NCBI RefSeq assembly: GCF_024438035.1
Contig: NZ_JANFQF010000001.1
Location: 248,001-312,000 of the forward strand
Direction of reading: 5' to 3'
Source: Rhodococcus tibetensis
GTDB lineage: Bacteria; Actinomycetota; Actinomycetes; Mycobacteriales; Mycobacteriaceae
Length of the DNA: 64,000 bases
The notes beneath the pieces were generated by a model. The model searched no databases. It was not told the origin of the DNA and worked only from the letters and a program-made list of their open reading frames with translations. Position 1 is the first letter of the stretch; each line of letters begins with the position of its first letter. This document shows, one piece after another, positions 44,547 to 54,734 of this stretch. A program made the translations under genes and the position numbers.

Positions 44547-46199
44547 CTACGGTGTCACGAGTGTTTTCTCGAGGGCTCGGCGCAGTTCGGACTTGCTGAT
44601 CTTGCCCACGCCCGTGACCGGAAATTCTTCGACGAACACCACTTTGTCGGGGACCTTGTACTCCGCGAGGCCGCGGCTGCGCACGAACTTCTTGAGTTCC
44701 GCTGCTTTCGGTTGCTCACCGAGGACGACCACGAAGGCGCAGCTGCGTTCGCCGAGGTAGGGGTCCGGCATCGACACCACCGCGACATCGGCGACGCAGG
44801 GATGCGCCAGGAGGTGGTTTTCGACCTCCTCTGCAGCCACTTTCTCGCCACCGCGGTTGATCTGATCTTTCGCCCGGCCCTCGACGACGAGGTAACCGTC
44901 GTCGGTGAGGCGAACGATGTCACCGGTGCGGTAGAAACCGTCTTCGGTGAATGCCGTCGAATTGTGTTCGGGTGCACGGTAGTACCCGCGGATGGTGTAC
45001 GGGCCGCGAGTGAGGAGGTGCCCGGAGGTGCCCGCGGGAACGGGTACATCGTGGTCGTCGACCACGAGCACCTCGTCGTCAGGGCTGATCGGCCTGCCCT
45101 GTGTCGAGACGAGTGTGCTTTCCGGATCGTCGAGTCTCGTGTAGTTGACGAGGCCCTCTGCCATGCCGAATACCTGCTGCACTGTGCATCCCAGCTCGGG
45201 TCGCACTCGCTTGGCGGCCTCGGCGGCGAACTTCGCGCCGCCGACCTGCAGCACCTCGAGGCTGGACAGATCGCGTTCGGTGCGGTCGGCGGCGGCCAAC
45301 CATGCCAGTGCGAGCGGTGGGACGAGTGACGCCATGGTGACGCCTTCACGTTCTATGAGGGTGAAGGCGGTGTCGGGACTCGGGTCGGGCGCCAGAATCA
45401 CGCGGCCGCCGGCGTGCAGCACACCCAGGATTCCGGGCGAGCTCATCGGGAAATTGTGCGCTGCAGGCAGAACCACGAGCATTCGGGTTCGTTCGTCGAC
45501 GCCACAGATGCGAGCCGACTCGCGAACAGAGTAGAGGTAGTCGGCGTGCGAACGGGGAATCAGTTTCGGCACACCGGTGGTCCCGCCCGACAGTTGCAGG
45601 AAGGCCACCGACTCCGCGTCGACTGGCGACTCGAGTGTGATCGGCGCCGGGCTCCGCAGCTCTTCGAGCGCAACGAATTCCTGCGCGTCTCCGGCGACGA
45701 TCACCGTCGGCGGATGCTCCGACGCGGAGACCACCTGCCGGGCCAGTTCTCGATAATCGAAACCGGCGTGCCGGTCGGTGACGATGTATGCGGCCGCGTC
45801 GGTGAAAGTGCAGAAGTACGAGATTTCGTGGTCCCGGTGCGCCGGCAAGGCGAACACGGGCAGCGCGCCGAGGCGGAAGATCGCGAAGATCACCTCCACG
45901 TATTCGACGATGTTCGGTAACTGCACGACGACCCGATCACCGGAGCGGACGCCCAGGTCGAACAGTCCGGCCGCCACACGATCGGCGCGGTCGGCGAGTT
46001 CGCGGTAGGTGAGACTCGATTCGACCCCGGCAGCGTCCGGCCCGACCACAGCAACGGCATCCCCGAATTCTGCTGCGCGAGCGCCCAGGAACTGCTGGAA
46101 TGTTTCGTCCGTCCAATATCCTGCCCGCCGGTACTTCTCGGCGAAGGATGCGGGAAAGCTGGTGGTTTCGGTGAGGGGAGCGCGCACGCTCGTGGTCAT
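44547..46199 (-). CDS. dhbE: 2,3-dihydroxybenzoate-AMP ligase
   Basis: The product has 550 residues from ATG 46199 behind AAAGGAC. It activates DHB as the adenylate and loads it onto an aryl carrier domain. It is an EntE/DhbE-type stand-alone adenylation enzyme: the N-terminal [19 protein letters not shown] is characteristic, the P-loop is [20 protein letters not shown], and the hinge and catalytic Lys lie in [20 protein letters not shown] and [20 protein letters not shown]. It is last of the dhbC-dhbA-dhbE operon behind the iron box. No aryl carrier/isochorismatase gene accompanies it. Confidence 0.94.
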   Translation of the reverse strand: MTTSVRAPLTETTSFPASFAEKYRRAGYWTDETFQQFLGARAAEFGDAVAVVGPDAAGVESSLTYRELADRADRVAAGLFDLGVRSGDRVVVQLPNIVEYVEVIFAIFRLGALPVFALPAHRDHEISYFCTFTDAAAYIVTDRHAGFDYRELARQVVSASEHPPTVIVAGDAQEFVALEELRSPAPITLESPVDAESVAFLQLSGGTTGVPKLIPRSHADYLYSVRESARICGVDERTRMLVVLPAAHNFPMSSPGILGVLHAGGRVILAPDPSPDTAFTLIEREGVTMASLVPPLALAWLAAADRTERDLSSLEVLQVGGAKFAAEAAKRVRPELGCTVQQVFGMAEGLVNYTRLDDPESTLVSTQGRPISPDDEVLVVDDHDVPVPAGTSGHLLTRGPYTIRGYYRAPEHNSTAFTEDGFYRTGDIVRLTDDGYLVVEGRAKDQINRGGEKVAAEEVENHLLAHPCVADVAVVSMPDPYLGERSCAFVVVLGEQPKAAELKKFVRSRGLAEYKVPDKVVFVEEFPVTGVGKISKSELRRALEKTLVTP

Positions 46200-46231
46200 C
46201 GAATGTCCTTTCGCAGCATGGTAAACGGGTG

Positions 46232-47005
46232 TCACGCTCGGAGGGTGGCGCCACCGTCGACGTAGAGGGCTTGCATAGTGATGTGCCGCGCGCGATCGGA
46301 CAGCAGGAACTCGACGGAATCGGCGATGTCGGCCGCCTCCGCGATCCGGCCCAGGGGGATACCGACCTTGAACGACGCGAGATCGCCGTCGATCGCGGCG
46401 CGGGCTCCCGCGTCGTCGGCAGGGTCGGACCACAGCGACCGCTGCATGGCGGTGTCGGTCGAGCCCGGTGCAACGATATTGGCGCGGATTCCGTACTCGG
46501 CCAGTTCGAGTCCGAGGACCCGTACGATCATCGCGACTGCAGCCTTGGAGGATCCGTACGCGCCCATGCCGGTGCGGGGCACCCCGGCGGCATTGGAACC
46601 TACCACGACGATGGAACCTGCTCTGCGCTCGCGCATTCCGATTCCGACGGCTCTGAGCACGTTGACCAGTCCGGTGACGTTGACGTCGAAGACGCGTCGC
46701 CAGCTCGCAGGATCGGCGTCGAGGATCGAACCGGTTTCGAGTATTCCGGCCACGTGCGCGAGTGCGGTGACCGGTCCGTGCCGGTCCTCGATGCGTCGCA
46801 CGGATTCGGTGACGGAGCCGGAGTCGCGGATGTCGGTGACGGCGGTGGCGAGCGGCGCGCTGTCCAGTAGTGTGGCGGTGCTTGTCAGGCCGTCGCCGTC
46901 GCGATCGAGAAGCGCCAGGCGATGGCCGCGCCGGGAGAGAGTGACGGCGGTGGCCCGCCCGATACCGTGGGCGGCGCCGACGACGAGGGTGACTCCATCG
47001 CTCAC
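46232..47005 (-). CDS. dhbA: 2,3-dihydro-2,3-dihydroxybenzoate dehydrogenase
   Basis: The product has 257 residues from GTG 47005, which overlaps the dhbC stop (GTGA). The SDR markers are [16 protein letters not shown] and SSKAAVAM, with [14 protein letters not shown] in the NAG region. The end [14 protein letters not shown] is characteristic of EntA/DhbA. It oxidises the dihydrodiol to DHB with NAD. Thirty-two bases separate it from dhbE. Confidence 0.93.
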   Translation of the reverse strand: MSDGVTLVVGAAHGIGRATAVTLSRRGHRLALLDRDGDGLTSTATLLDSAPLATAVTDIRDSGSVTESVRRIEDRHGPVTALAHVAGILETGSILDADPASWRRVFDVNVTGLVNVLRAVGIGMRERRAGSIVVVGSNAAGVPRTGMGAYGSSKAAVAMIVRVLGLELAEYGIRANIVAPGSTDTAMQRSLWSDPADDAGARAAIDGDLASFKVGIPLGRIAEAADIADSVEFLLSDRARHITMQALYVDGGATLRA

Positions 47006-48138
47006 AGCTGCACTCCCAAACCCGTCAGGATCGTGCCCAATTTGGTTGTCGTCTCGGCGAGTTCGTCGTCGGGGTCCGACCCGGCGACGATGCCGCCGCC
47101 CGCGTGCGCGACGATCGTGGTGCCCTGCGCATCGATTTCTGCGCACCTGATTCCGACCATCCATTCGCCGTCCCCTTCGGAGTCGGTCCAGCCCACTGCG
47201 CCGGCGTAGAAGCCGCGGCCGCCTTCGAGTTCGGCAATCAGCCGGCGTGCGGCGTCGGTGGGAGTGCCGCAGACGGCGGGCGTCGGGTGTACCGCGACGG
47301 CGAGGTCGAGGGCCGTGACCGAGCGGTCTCGCAGCCGACCCGAGACGGGTGTGCCGAGGTGCCAGAGTTGAGGTGTGCTGGTGAGCGTCGGACGGTCGGG
47401 GATGTCGAGTTCGGTGCACAGCGGTGCGAGGCTCGCCCGGAGCGCGTCGACGACCAGTGCGTGTTCACGCACATTCTTCTCGGATACGACGAGAGCTTCA
47501 CCGGTCCGACGATCCGACTCGGGGTCGTTGTGGCGCGGCGCAGAACCGGCCAGGGGGTGGCAGCTCACCACGTCTCCTCGGCGTCGGATCAGTACTTCGG
47601 GACTCGAACCGACGAGGTGCTTTCCGGACCAGGTGCTGCCGGCCGCTCCGAGAGCGACGCTGAAACCGTTGCCGCCCCGGTCACCTGCGACGAGTCGGCC
47701 GAGCAGCGCGTGGGGGTGCAGACGTTCGTCTGCGTGCAGCATGAGCGAACGTGCGAGGACCACCTTGGCCAGAGTCGCATCGGGCGCCCGCAATTCGCGG
47801 AGCGCGGCCGCCACCCGAGCGACATGCTCGGCCTCCGTCGGGAGCGATGAGCCGATCCGTATGCGCGGAACCCTGAGCGACTTGCCGTTCCAGCTTCCGG
47901 GTTCGTGGCGCAGGACATGCGGTGTGATGAGCGCAGCAGGATGTGCGGGGTCGAAGGGGAGCGCACCGACTATCGCGGTGGCACGACCGTCACGCAACGC
48001 CTTCGTCGCCGCGAGTGTGGAGTCGTACTGCGTTCGGGTTCCGTCGGCAATGACCGTGCCGTGGGGGCGGGAGAGGATGAACGGCGTGTTCGACGGTGAA
48101 TCCATGTCGGTGGACTCGGCGACTGCCGTCGATTCCAT
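47002..48138 (-). CDS. dhbC: Isochorismate synthase
   Basis: The product has 378 residues from ATG 48138 (GAGAGGGG seven bases upstream); a longer frame from 48177 would start too close to the iron box. It converts chorismate to isochorismate, the first step of DHB synthesis. Chorismate-binding features include [70 protein letters not shown] and [17 protein letters not shown]. First gene of the operon. Confidence 0.94.
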   Translation of the reverse strand: MESTAVAESTDMDSPSNTPFILSRPHGTVIADGTRTQYDSTLAATKALRDGRATAIVGALPFDPAHPAALITPHVLRHEPGSWNGKSLRVPRIRIGSSLPTEAEHVARVAAALRELRAPDATLAKVVLARSLMLHADERLHPHALLGRLVAGDRGGNGFSVALGAAGSTWSGKHLVGSSPEVLIRRRGDVVSCHPLAGSAPRHNDPESDRRTGEALVVSEKNVREHALVVDALRASLAPLCTELDIPDRPTLTSTPQLWHLGTPVSGRLRDRSVTALDLAVAVHPTPAVCGTPTDAARRLIAELEGGRGFYAGAVGWTDSEGDGEWMVGIRCAEIDAQGTTIVAHAGGGIVAGSDPDDELAETTTKLGTILTGLGVQL

Positions 48139-48181
48139 GTGCGATCCCCTCTCGAAAACTAGCAACTCCGGACCCACTCTA

Positions 48182-48200
48182 TATGGTTAGCCTTACCTTT
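48182..48200 (-). promoter_or_regulatory. Candidate IdeR/DmdR iron box before dhbC
   Basis: Read on the minus strand AAAGGTAAGGCTAACCATA matches TTAGGTTAGGCTAACCTAA at 14 of 19 positions by hand count. It ends 43 bases before the dhbC ATG, so the operon should be repressed by iron-loaded IdeR/DmdR. Confidence 0.7.
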
Positions 48201-48253
48201 GGACGTTCGTCGATTCGGTGACCCGAGCATCTCGCCCTACACCCGAGGAGTGG

Positions 48254-49697
48254 CTATTCGCTGATCGGCTCCGCAGTGCTCGGTGCGGGCGCGGTGGCGG
48301 ACTTCTTCGGCATTGCGACAGCAGCGAGGACGAGTACGACGGCGGCGCCGAGGGCGGCGGCGAAGACCAGGTGCAGTGCCTCGGCGAGGTCGGCCGGGGC
48401 GGGATTCTCGGCACCGCCCAGGCGGGCGTTGACGAGGGCCCCGAAGAGGGCGACCCCGACCGCGCTGCCGATGGACCGGGCGAACATGTTGGTGGAGGTG
48501 ACGACACCGCGCTCCGACCAGTCGACGCTGGACTGCGCGGCGATGAGGGTGGGGCTGGCGACGAGGCCCATTCCGCCGCCGATGACGAAGCAGCAGAGCG
48601 CTGTCTGCCACACCTTCGATTCGGTGGACAGTCCCAGAGTGAGGGCGGTGCCGACCACTACCAGCAGACTTCCCGCTGTTGCGGTGATGCGGAATCCGAA
48701 TCGGAGATACACACGCCCGGCCTGCGATGCGGCGATCGGCCAGCCGATGGTGAGGGTCGCGAGCGCGAACCCGGCCACCAATGCTCCTGTCCCGAGCACA
48801 CCCTGCGCGAAGGTCGGGACGTACGTGGTGAGGCCGAGGACGATCGCGCCGACCAGCAGGGAGACGACACTGCTCGCCGCGAGCACCCGTCGTGTCAATA
48901 CCCACAGCGGCAGGATGGGTTCAGCGGCTCGTCGTTCCACCAGGACGAAGACGAACAGGAACACGGCGCCGGCAGCGAAGATCCCCAGACTGGTCGGCGA
49001 ACTCCACGCCCACGCCTGGCCGCCCTCGAGGAGGCCCAGGATGAGGAGCGTTGCGCCCACGGCGAGCAACCCGGCCCCCGTGTAGTCGATCGACCGCCGG
49101 GCGCGTGCCCGCTTCTCGTCGAAGTTGCGGATCAACATCACCGCGGCGAGAAGGCACAGCGGAATGTTGACGAAGAAGATCCAGCGCCACGACAGATACT
49201 CGGAAAACACGCCGCCGAGAGTCGGTCCGACCACCGCGGACATGCCCCACACGCTCGCGAGGTAGCCCTGCGCTTTCGCGCGCTCGGCGAGCGTGTAGAT
49301 GTCGCCGGCAATGGTCATGCTCATGGGGTTGCACCGCGCCTGCCCCGAGGCCCTGCACGGCTCGGAAGGCGATGAGCGCAGGCATGCTCCAAGCGAACCC
49401 GCAGAGGACCGACCCGAGCGCGAAGATCCCGATCCCCAGCAGCATGACCGGCTTCCGGCCGAAGATGTCGGCGAGTTTGCCGTAGATCGGGACGGACACG
49501 GCCTGGGTGAGTAGGTAGATGGAGAACAGCCACGGGAACTGCGTGAAACCGCCGAGATCGCCGACGATGGTGAAAACCGCGGTGGAGATGATGGTGGCGT
49601 CGAGGGCGACCAGGGACGTCGTAAGCATCAGCGACACCAGTACCGGTCCGCGCTCCGACCGGAACCCGACGTCGACGGGCGCTGCGTCGGTTGTCAT
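48254..49697 (-). pseudogene. DHA2-type (EmrB/QacA-like) MFS exporter gene with a one-base frameshift
   Basis: The N-terminal third (ATG 49697, VALDATIISTAVFTIVGDLG, RAVQGLGAGAVQP) and the C-terminal two thirds (MSMTIAGDIYTLAERAKAQG onward) lie in different frames. At 49325-49328 the coding strand reads CAACCCCATGAGC where CAACCCATGAGC is required; deleting one C restores V-Q-P-M-S-M-T and gives 481 codons, a normal 14-helix exporter. It lies just upstream of the iron box and dhb operon, so a siderophore export role is tempting, but the box points away from it. A sequencing error in the C run or true inactivation cannot be told apart here. Confidence 0.85.
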
Positions 49698-49889
49698 TGC
49701 TCACCTGTTTCGTCCCTGGGACCACACCGTGTTCGTAACCCACGGTAACGACATGGCTCGGGAGTTGTTCCGCGCGGTCGGCTCAGGGGCCATGACGTCA
49801 CGGTAGAGCGCACCGCCGACGCCGGAGCGCTGTGAGCGCCGCAAGGTCAGCCGTCGGTGTGTCCGTCAGGACCGATAGGCTGGCTCACC

Positions 49890-50774
49890 GTGCGCCCCTC
49901 ACTCGATTCCTACGCCCATCTGGCCGGTGGCAAGGTCCGCGACCTCTACACGATCGACGACGAGCACCTGCTGTTGGTCGCGAGCGATCGGATCTCGGCC
50001 TACGACCACGTTCTCGGTACCGCGATTCCGGACAAGGGTCGGGTACTCACCGCGATGAGTGTCTTCTTCTTCGGCGTGCTCGGTGGCAACAACCATCTGG
50101 CGGGTGAGCCCGACGACAGCCGCATCCCCGAAGAGGTCCTCGGCCGCGCGCTGGTGGTGCGCAAGCTCGAGATGGTTCCGATCGAATGCGTCGCCCGCGG
50201 TTACCTCACCGGTTCCGGCCTGATCGACTACAACGAGACCGGTTCGGTGTGCGGGGTGGCACTGCCCGAGGGGCTGGTGGAGGCCAGCCTGCTCCCCGAT
50301 CCGATCTTCACCCCGGCCAGCAAAGCGGAGTTGGGGGAGCACGACGAGAACATCACCTTCGATGTGGTGGTCGACAAGGTAGGCCAGGATCTGGCGATCA
50401 AACTGCGGGACGACACCCTGGACGTCTACGGCAGGGCGGCCCACTTCGCCGCGGACCGCGGCATCATTCTCGCCGACACCAAGCTCGAGTTCGGGCTCGA
50501 CAAGAAGGGCAACCTGGTCCTGGCCGACGAGGTCCTCACGCCCGACTCCTCCCGCTACTGGCCTGCCGACGGATACGAGGCCGGGAAGGTGCAGCCGAGT
50601 TTCGACAAGCAGTTCGTCCGCAACTGGCTCACCAGCCCCGAGTCGGGCTGGGACCGCGCATCCGATACACCCCCGCCGCCGCTGCCCGCGGAGATCGTGG
50701 CGGCCACGCGTGAGCGCTACATCGAGGCGTACGAGCGCATTTCGGGATTGTCGTTCGCGGAGTGGGTGGGCTGA
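49890..50774 (+). CDS. purC: SAICAR synthetase
   Basis: The product has 294 residues from GTG 49890. It joins aspartate to CAIR in purine synthesis. Markers include [61 protein letters not shown] and [12 protein letters not shown]. Followed after three bases by the S9 peptidase gene. Confidence 0.97.
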   Translation: MRPSLDSYAHLAGGKVRDLYTIDDEHLLLVASDRISAYDHVLGTAIPDKGRVLTAMSVFFFGVLGGNNHLAGEPDDSRIPEEVLGRALVVRKLEMVPIECVARGYLTGSGLIDYNETGSVCGVALPEGLVEASLLPDPIFTPASKAELGEHDENITFDVVVDKVGQDLAIKLRDDTLDVYGRAAHFAADRGIILADTKLEFGLDKKGNLVLADEVLTPDSSRYWPADGYEAGKVQPSFDKQFVRNWLTSPESGWDRASDTPPPPLPAEIVAATRERYIEAYERISGLSFAEWVG

Positions 50775-50777
50775 GAG

Positions 50778-52907
50778 ATGACCGCCGAGAACAAGATCCT
50801 GACACCGCCGGTCGCCAAGAAGGTTCCCACCGAGCGAGTCCATCACGGGCACACCTTCGTCGACGAGTACGAGTGGTTGCGCGACAAGGAAGACTCGGAG
50901 GTGATCGCCTATCTCGAAGCCGAGAATTCTTACACCGAGCAGCAGACCGCACACCTGGCTCCGCTGCGGGATCAGATTTTTTCGGAGGTCAAATCCCGGA
51001 CGCAGGAAACCGACATGTCGGTGCCTACGCGAATGGGCGAGTACTGGTACTACGCCCGGACCATCGAGGGCAAGCAGTACGGCGTGCAGTGCCGGACCCC
51101 GATCGCGGGTCCGGACGACTGGACTCCGCCGGAGCTGACCCCGGGCGTCGAACTCCCCGGTGAGCAGGTCCTGCTCGACGGCAACGCGGAGGCCGAGGGT
51201 CACGACTTCTTCTCCATCGGCGCCTTCTCGCTCAGCCACGACGGCACGCTGCTCGCGTACTCGGTGGACGTGGTCGGCGACGAGCGCTACACGCTCCGAT
51301 TCAAGAACCTCGAGACCGGTGAATTGCTGCCCGACGAGATCACCGGCACCGCACCGGGAGTCACCTGGGCGATCGATCACCGACACGTCTTCTACCTCAC
51401 GGTCGACGAGTCCTGGCGCCCCGACACCGTGTGGCGTCACCGGCTCGGCACCGATCGCGGACAGGACGTCGCCGTGTACCGGGAGCCCGACGAACGGTTC
51501 TGGGTTTCCGTCGGATCCACCCGCAGCGAAAAGTATCTGATGATCTGGGTGGGTTCCAAGATCACCAGCGAAGTTCGGGTCCTGGAATCGGCGGACCCCG
51601 AAGGCGAGTTCCGGGCGGTTCTGCCGCGGCGCGACGGGGTCGAATACGGCGTCGAACACGCGGTCGTCGCGGGTGAGGATCGCTTTCTCATCATGCACAA
51701 CGATGTCGTCGACGGGGTGAAGGCCGAGAACTTCGTGCTTGCCGAGGCGCCGGTGTCGGACCCGACGTCCTTGACCACCCTGATCTCGCACCGTCAGGAT
51801 GTGCGGCTCGAGGAGGTCGACGCCTTCGCCGACCACCTGGTGCTCAGTTATCGGCGGGAAGCGTTGACACGTTTGGCGATCTGGCCGCTCGGCGCGGACG
51901 GGTACGGCGAATTCACGGAGATCGCCTTCGACGAGGAACTCTTCAGCGTGGGCCTCGGCGCCAATCCGGAATGGCAGCAGCCCACCCTGCGAATGGCGTT
52001 CACCTCGTTCATCACGCCCGGGCAGGTCTACGACTACGTGCTGTCGACGGGTGAGCTGGCGCTGCGTAAGTCGCAGCCCGTGCTCGGCGACTTCGATGCC
52101 GGCAACTATGTGCAGCAACGTGATTGGGCAATCGCCGACGACGGTACCCGAATTCCACTGTCGATCGTGAAGCGTGCCGATGCCGCGGCCGGACCGGCGC
52201 CGATGCTCCTGTACGGCTATGGCTCGTACGAGGCCAGCATGGATCCCGCGTTCTCCGTCGCGCGCCTCTCGCTCCTCGACCGCGGAGTCGTGTTCGTCGT
52301 GGCTCACGTGCGTGGTGGCGGCGAGATGGGGCGGCACTGGTACGAGAACGGCAAGACGCTGACGAAGAAGAACACCTTCACCGACTTCGTCGCGTGCGCA
52401 CGCCATCTCGTCGAGACCGGCCGCACCACTCCGAATCGACTTGTCGCGGACGGCGGCAGCGCCGGTGGTCTTCTGATGGGGGCCGTGGCCAATCTGGCGC
52501 CCGAACTCTTCGCCGGCATCCTCGCCAACGTTCCCTTCGTGGACCCCCTCACCTCCATCCTGGATCCATCGCTTCCGTTGACGGTGATCGAGTGGGACGA
52601 GTGGGGTAACCCGCTCGAGAACCCCGAGGTGTACGAGTACATGCGTTCGTACAGCCCGTACGAGAACGTCGAGTCCAAGGACTATCCGGCCATCCTCGCG
52701 ATCACCAGTATCAACGACACGAGGGTGCTCTACGTCGAGCCCGCCAAGTGGGTGGCGAAGCTCCGGGCTACCAAGACCGGCGACTCGCCGCTGCTCCTCA
52801 AGACCGAGATGAGCGCGGGCCACGGTGGGGTGAGCGGACGCTACGAGAAGTGGAAGGAAGTGGCGTTCGAGTTCGCCTGGGTGCTCCACATCGTCGGGAG
52901 GGCCTGA
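50778..52907 (+). CDS. ptrB: Oligopeptidase B-type S9 family serine peptidase
   Basis: This 709-residue prolyl-oligopeptidase family protein has an N-terminal beta-propeller (about residues 75-430), then a hydrolase domain with GYGSYEASMDPAFS, HVRGGGEMGRHWYENGK, the nucleophile in DGGSAGGLLMGA, Asp in SINDTRVLYVEP and His in SAGHGGVSGRYEKW. Oligopeptidase B cleaves short peptides after basic residues in the cytoplasm. Three bases separate it from purC. Confidence 0.93.
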   Translation: MTAENKILTPPVAKKVPTERVHHGHTFVDEYEWLRDKEDSEVIAYLEAENSYTEQQTAHLAPLRDQIFSEVKSRTQETDMSVPTRMGEYWYYARTIEGKQYGVQCRTPIAGPDDWTPPELTPGVELPGEQVLLDGNAEAEGHDFFSIGAFSLSHDGTLLAYSVDVVGDERYTLRFKNLETGELLPDEITGTAPGVTWAIDHRHVFYLTVDESWRPDTVWRHRLGTDRGQDVAVYREPDERFWVSVGSTRSEKYLMIWVGSKITSEVRVLESADPEGEFRAVLPRRDGVEYGVEHAVVAGEDRFLIMHNDVVDGVKAENFVLAEAPVSDPTSLTTLISHRQDVRLEEVDAFADHLVLSYRREALTRLAIWPLGADGYGEFTEIAFDEELFSVGLGANPEWQQPTLRMAFTSFITPGQVYDYVLSTGELALRKSQPVLGDFDAGNYVQQRDWAIADDGTRIPLSIVKRADAAAGPAPMLLYGYGSYEASMDPAFSVARLSLLDRGVVFVVAHVRGGGEMGRHWYENGKTLTKKNTFTDFVACARHLVETGRTTPNRLVADGGSAGGLLMGAVANLAPELFAGILANVPFVDPLTSILDPSLPLTVIEWDEWGNPLENPEVYEYMRSYSPYENVESKDYPAILAITSINDTRVLYVEPAKWVAKLRATKTGDSPLLLKTEMSAGHGGVSGRYEKWKEVAFEFAWVLHIVGRA

Positions 52908-52909
52908 CG

Positions 52910-53260
52910 TCAGGTCGTCGTCTGCTCCGCGCGCAACTGGGCGTTGTCGGAGTGGAGACGGTCGTTGTCGGCGGCAAGTCGGGCGTTGTCCCGCTCGAGT
53001 GACTCGGTGCGGTGCTCGAGGTGCAGGATGCGCCCGATGCCCACCAGGTTGACCCCGGCGGCGATGAGTTCGGCGACGCGTTCGAGCCGAGCGATGTCGT
53101 AGTCGCTGTAACGGCGGCTGCCGCCGCTGGTGCGGGCAGGCGAGACCAGTCCGTACTGCTCGTAGAGGCGCAGCGCTTGAATGCCGAATCCGGACAGCTC
53201 CGAGGCCACGGAAATGCCGTAGACGCCGCGTCGGGATCGAGACTTTGTTGTTCCTGACAC
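52910..53260 (-). CDS. MerR-family regulator 3, HspR-like
   Basis: This 116-residue protein shares the RGVYGISVASELSGFGIQAL start, LRLYEQYGL and wing SGGSRRYSDYDIARL with the two MerR proteins at 12.5 and 13.6 kb, but the recognition-helix P-Q-T-L is replaced by I-Q-A-L. The C-terminus is a longer heptad coiled coil (LERDNARLAADNDRLHSDNA). Convergent with the S9 peptidase gene. Probably a paralogue with different DNA specificity. Confidence 0.9.
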   Translation of the reverse strand: MSGTTKSRSRRGVYGISVASELSGFGIQALRLYEQYGLVSPARTSGGSRRYSDYDIARLERVAELIAAGVNLVGIGRILHLEHRTESLERDNARLAADNDRLHSDNAQLRAEQTTT

Positions 53261-53317
53261 TGGGGTCCTCCTGCCTGGACCGCGTACCGGCTTGCTCGTC
53301 CCACTCTAGTCCTGAGG

Positions 53318-53334
53318 CAATAGCGAACCTATTG
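53318..53334. promoter_or_regulatory. Dyad CAATAG-N5-CTATTG before MerR regulator 3
   Basis: Perfect six-base arms 58 bases upstream of the MerR3 ATG; the flanking GCGAAC is directly repeated. Likely autoregulatory operator, also upstream of the divergent M20 gene. Confidence 0.5.
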
Positions 53335-53387
53335 CGAACGCTACAGGCTTAGGCTGGTGAACAGCCTGGTTCCGAAGTGGCGAGGAG

Positions 53388-54734
53388 ATGGCGCTCGTGG
53401 CAGAGATGACGATCGACCTGGCGCGAGCGGTGGAGCGATTCGCGGCGATGCTCCGCGTCCCCACAGTGTCCACTCGGGGAGACGCGCATACGGACTGGAC
53501 GCACTTCGCGCGGTTCCGAAGTCTCATCGACGAGCAGTATCCGCTGGTGCGGGCGCATCTGGACAAAGAGATCGTCGCTTCGCATTCGTTGGTTTACCAC
53601 TGGGACGTCGGTGTGCCCGACAGGCCGATCGTGCTGATGGCGCACCAGGACGTCGTGCCCGCGGACGAAGACGGATGGACTCATCCACCGTTCGGCGGGG
53701 TAGTGGCGGACGAGGCCGTCTGGGGGCGCGGCGCCATCGACGACAAGGGCGTGCTCGTCAGCATTCTCGAGGCAGTCGAAGGACTGCTGCACAGTGGTGT
53801 CGTTCCGGTGCGTGACGTCTATCTGGTTTTCGGCCACAACGAGGAGGTGGGAGGAGACGGTATTGCCCAAGTGGTAGCGATGTTTCGCGAGCGCGGCATT
53901 GTTCCCGGTGTCGTCATCGACGAGGGCGGTGGAGTTGCCGGCGACGCGTTCCCGGGAGTCGACGCAACGATCGCGGTGATCGGGACTGCCGAGAAAGGGA
54001 TTCTCGATCTGCAGATGACGGCGAAGGATCCCGGTGGTCACGCATCGATGCCAGGGAGGAAGACTGCCACCGCCCGGCTTGCCCGCGCCATCACCCGCGT
54101 CGACCACCACAAGTTCCCTGCCCGGCTCACCGGGCCCACCGTCGACCTGCTCACCACCGCAGGCGTCCACGCGAAAGGTCCGCTGGGTGCGGTGCTGTCC
54201 CGGACGGACAAGCTCGGACCACTGGTAGCGAGAGTGCTGCCGCGCACCGGTGCCCTCATGAACGCCATGTGCCGCACCACGACAGTCGCCACCGTCCTCG
54301 AGGGCAGCGCCGGCAACAACGTGATGGCGGAGACCGCGCGTGCAGTGCTCGACATTCGCATACTGCCGGGTGAGACCGTCGACGGCACTGCCCAGCGGAT
54401 ACGAAGGATGATTCGCGACAACGGCATACAGCTCGACGTCCTCGGCGCAACCGAACCGTCACCGGTGTCGCGTACGGACGACGAGGTGTTCGCGCGACTC
54501 CGGCAGGTGGTGGCCGATACCTTTCCCGGGGCCATCGTGTCACCGTTTCTGGTGGTGGGGGCCACCGACGCGCGGCACATGGCCAGGATCAGCGAGTATG
54601 TCTATCGCTTCTATCCCTTCGAGCTCGACGCCGTGAGTCGGAGGCTCATTCACGCTACTGACGAACGCCTGGCGGTGTCCGGGCTGCGTCACGGAATCGA
54701 GTTCTTCACCAGGCTGATCCGCGACTGGCGTTAG
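53388..54734 (+). CDS. M20-family metallopeptidase (dipeptidase/deacylase type)
   Basis: The product has up to 448 residues. The starts ATG 53388, GTG 53397 and ATG 53406 compete: GAGGAG sits directly before 53388 and nine bases before 53397. Metal and catalytic residues lie in MAHQDVVPAD, WGRGAIDDKG, FGHNEEVGGDG and the late GATDARHM. A dimerisation domain interrupts the fold. Members cleave dipeptides or N-acyl amino acids. Confidence 0.92.
   Translation: MALVAEMTIDLARAVERFAAMLRVPTVSTRGDAHTDWTHFARFRSLIDEQYPLVRAHLDKEIVASHSLVYHWDVGVPDRPIVLMAHQDVVPADEDGWTHPPFGGVVADEAVWGRGAIDDKGVLVSILEAVEGLLHSGVVPVRDVYLVFGHNEEVGGDGIAQVVAMFRERGIVPGVVIDEGGGVAGDAFPGVDATIAVIGTAEKGILDLQMTAKDPGGHASMPGRKTATARLARAITRVDHHKFPARLTGPTVDLLTTAGVHAKGPLGAVLSRTDKLGPLVARVLPRTGALMNAMCRTTTVATVLEGSAGNNVMAETARAVLDIRILPGETVDGTAQRIRRMIRDNGIQLDVLGATEPSPVSRTDDEVFARLRQVVADTFPGAIVSPFLVVGATDARHMARISEYVYRFYPFELDAVSRRLIHATDERLAVSGLRHGIEFFTRLIRDWR

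Noticed and set aside
47002-48177. A longer dhbC starting at 48177
   Set aside because: That start would lie within five bases of the iron box and lacks a ribosome binding site; ATG 48138 has GAGAGGGG at the right distance.
48182-49697. Iron box controlling the MFS exporter
   Set aside because: The box lies downstream of the exporter's stop codon and upstream of dhbC, so it can only drive the dhb operon directly.
49899-52889. A 996-residue open frame on the minus strand opposite purC and the S9 peptidase
   Set aside because: It mirrors two well-supported genes, has no domain, and is His/Asp/Gly-rich as expected of the antisense of high-GC coding DNA.
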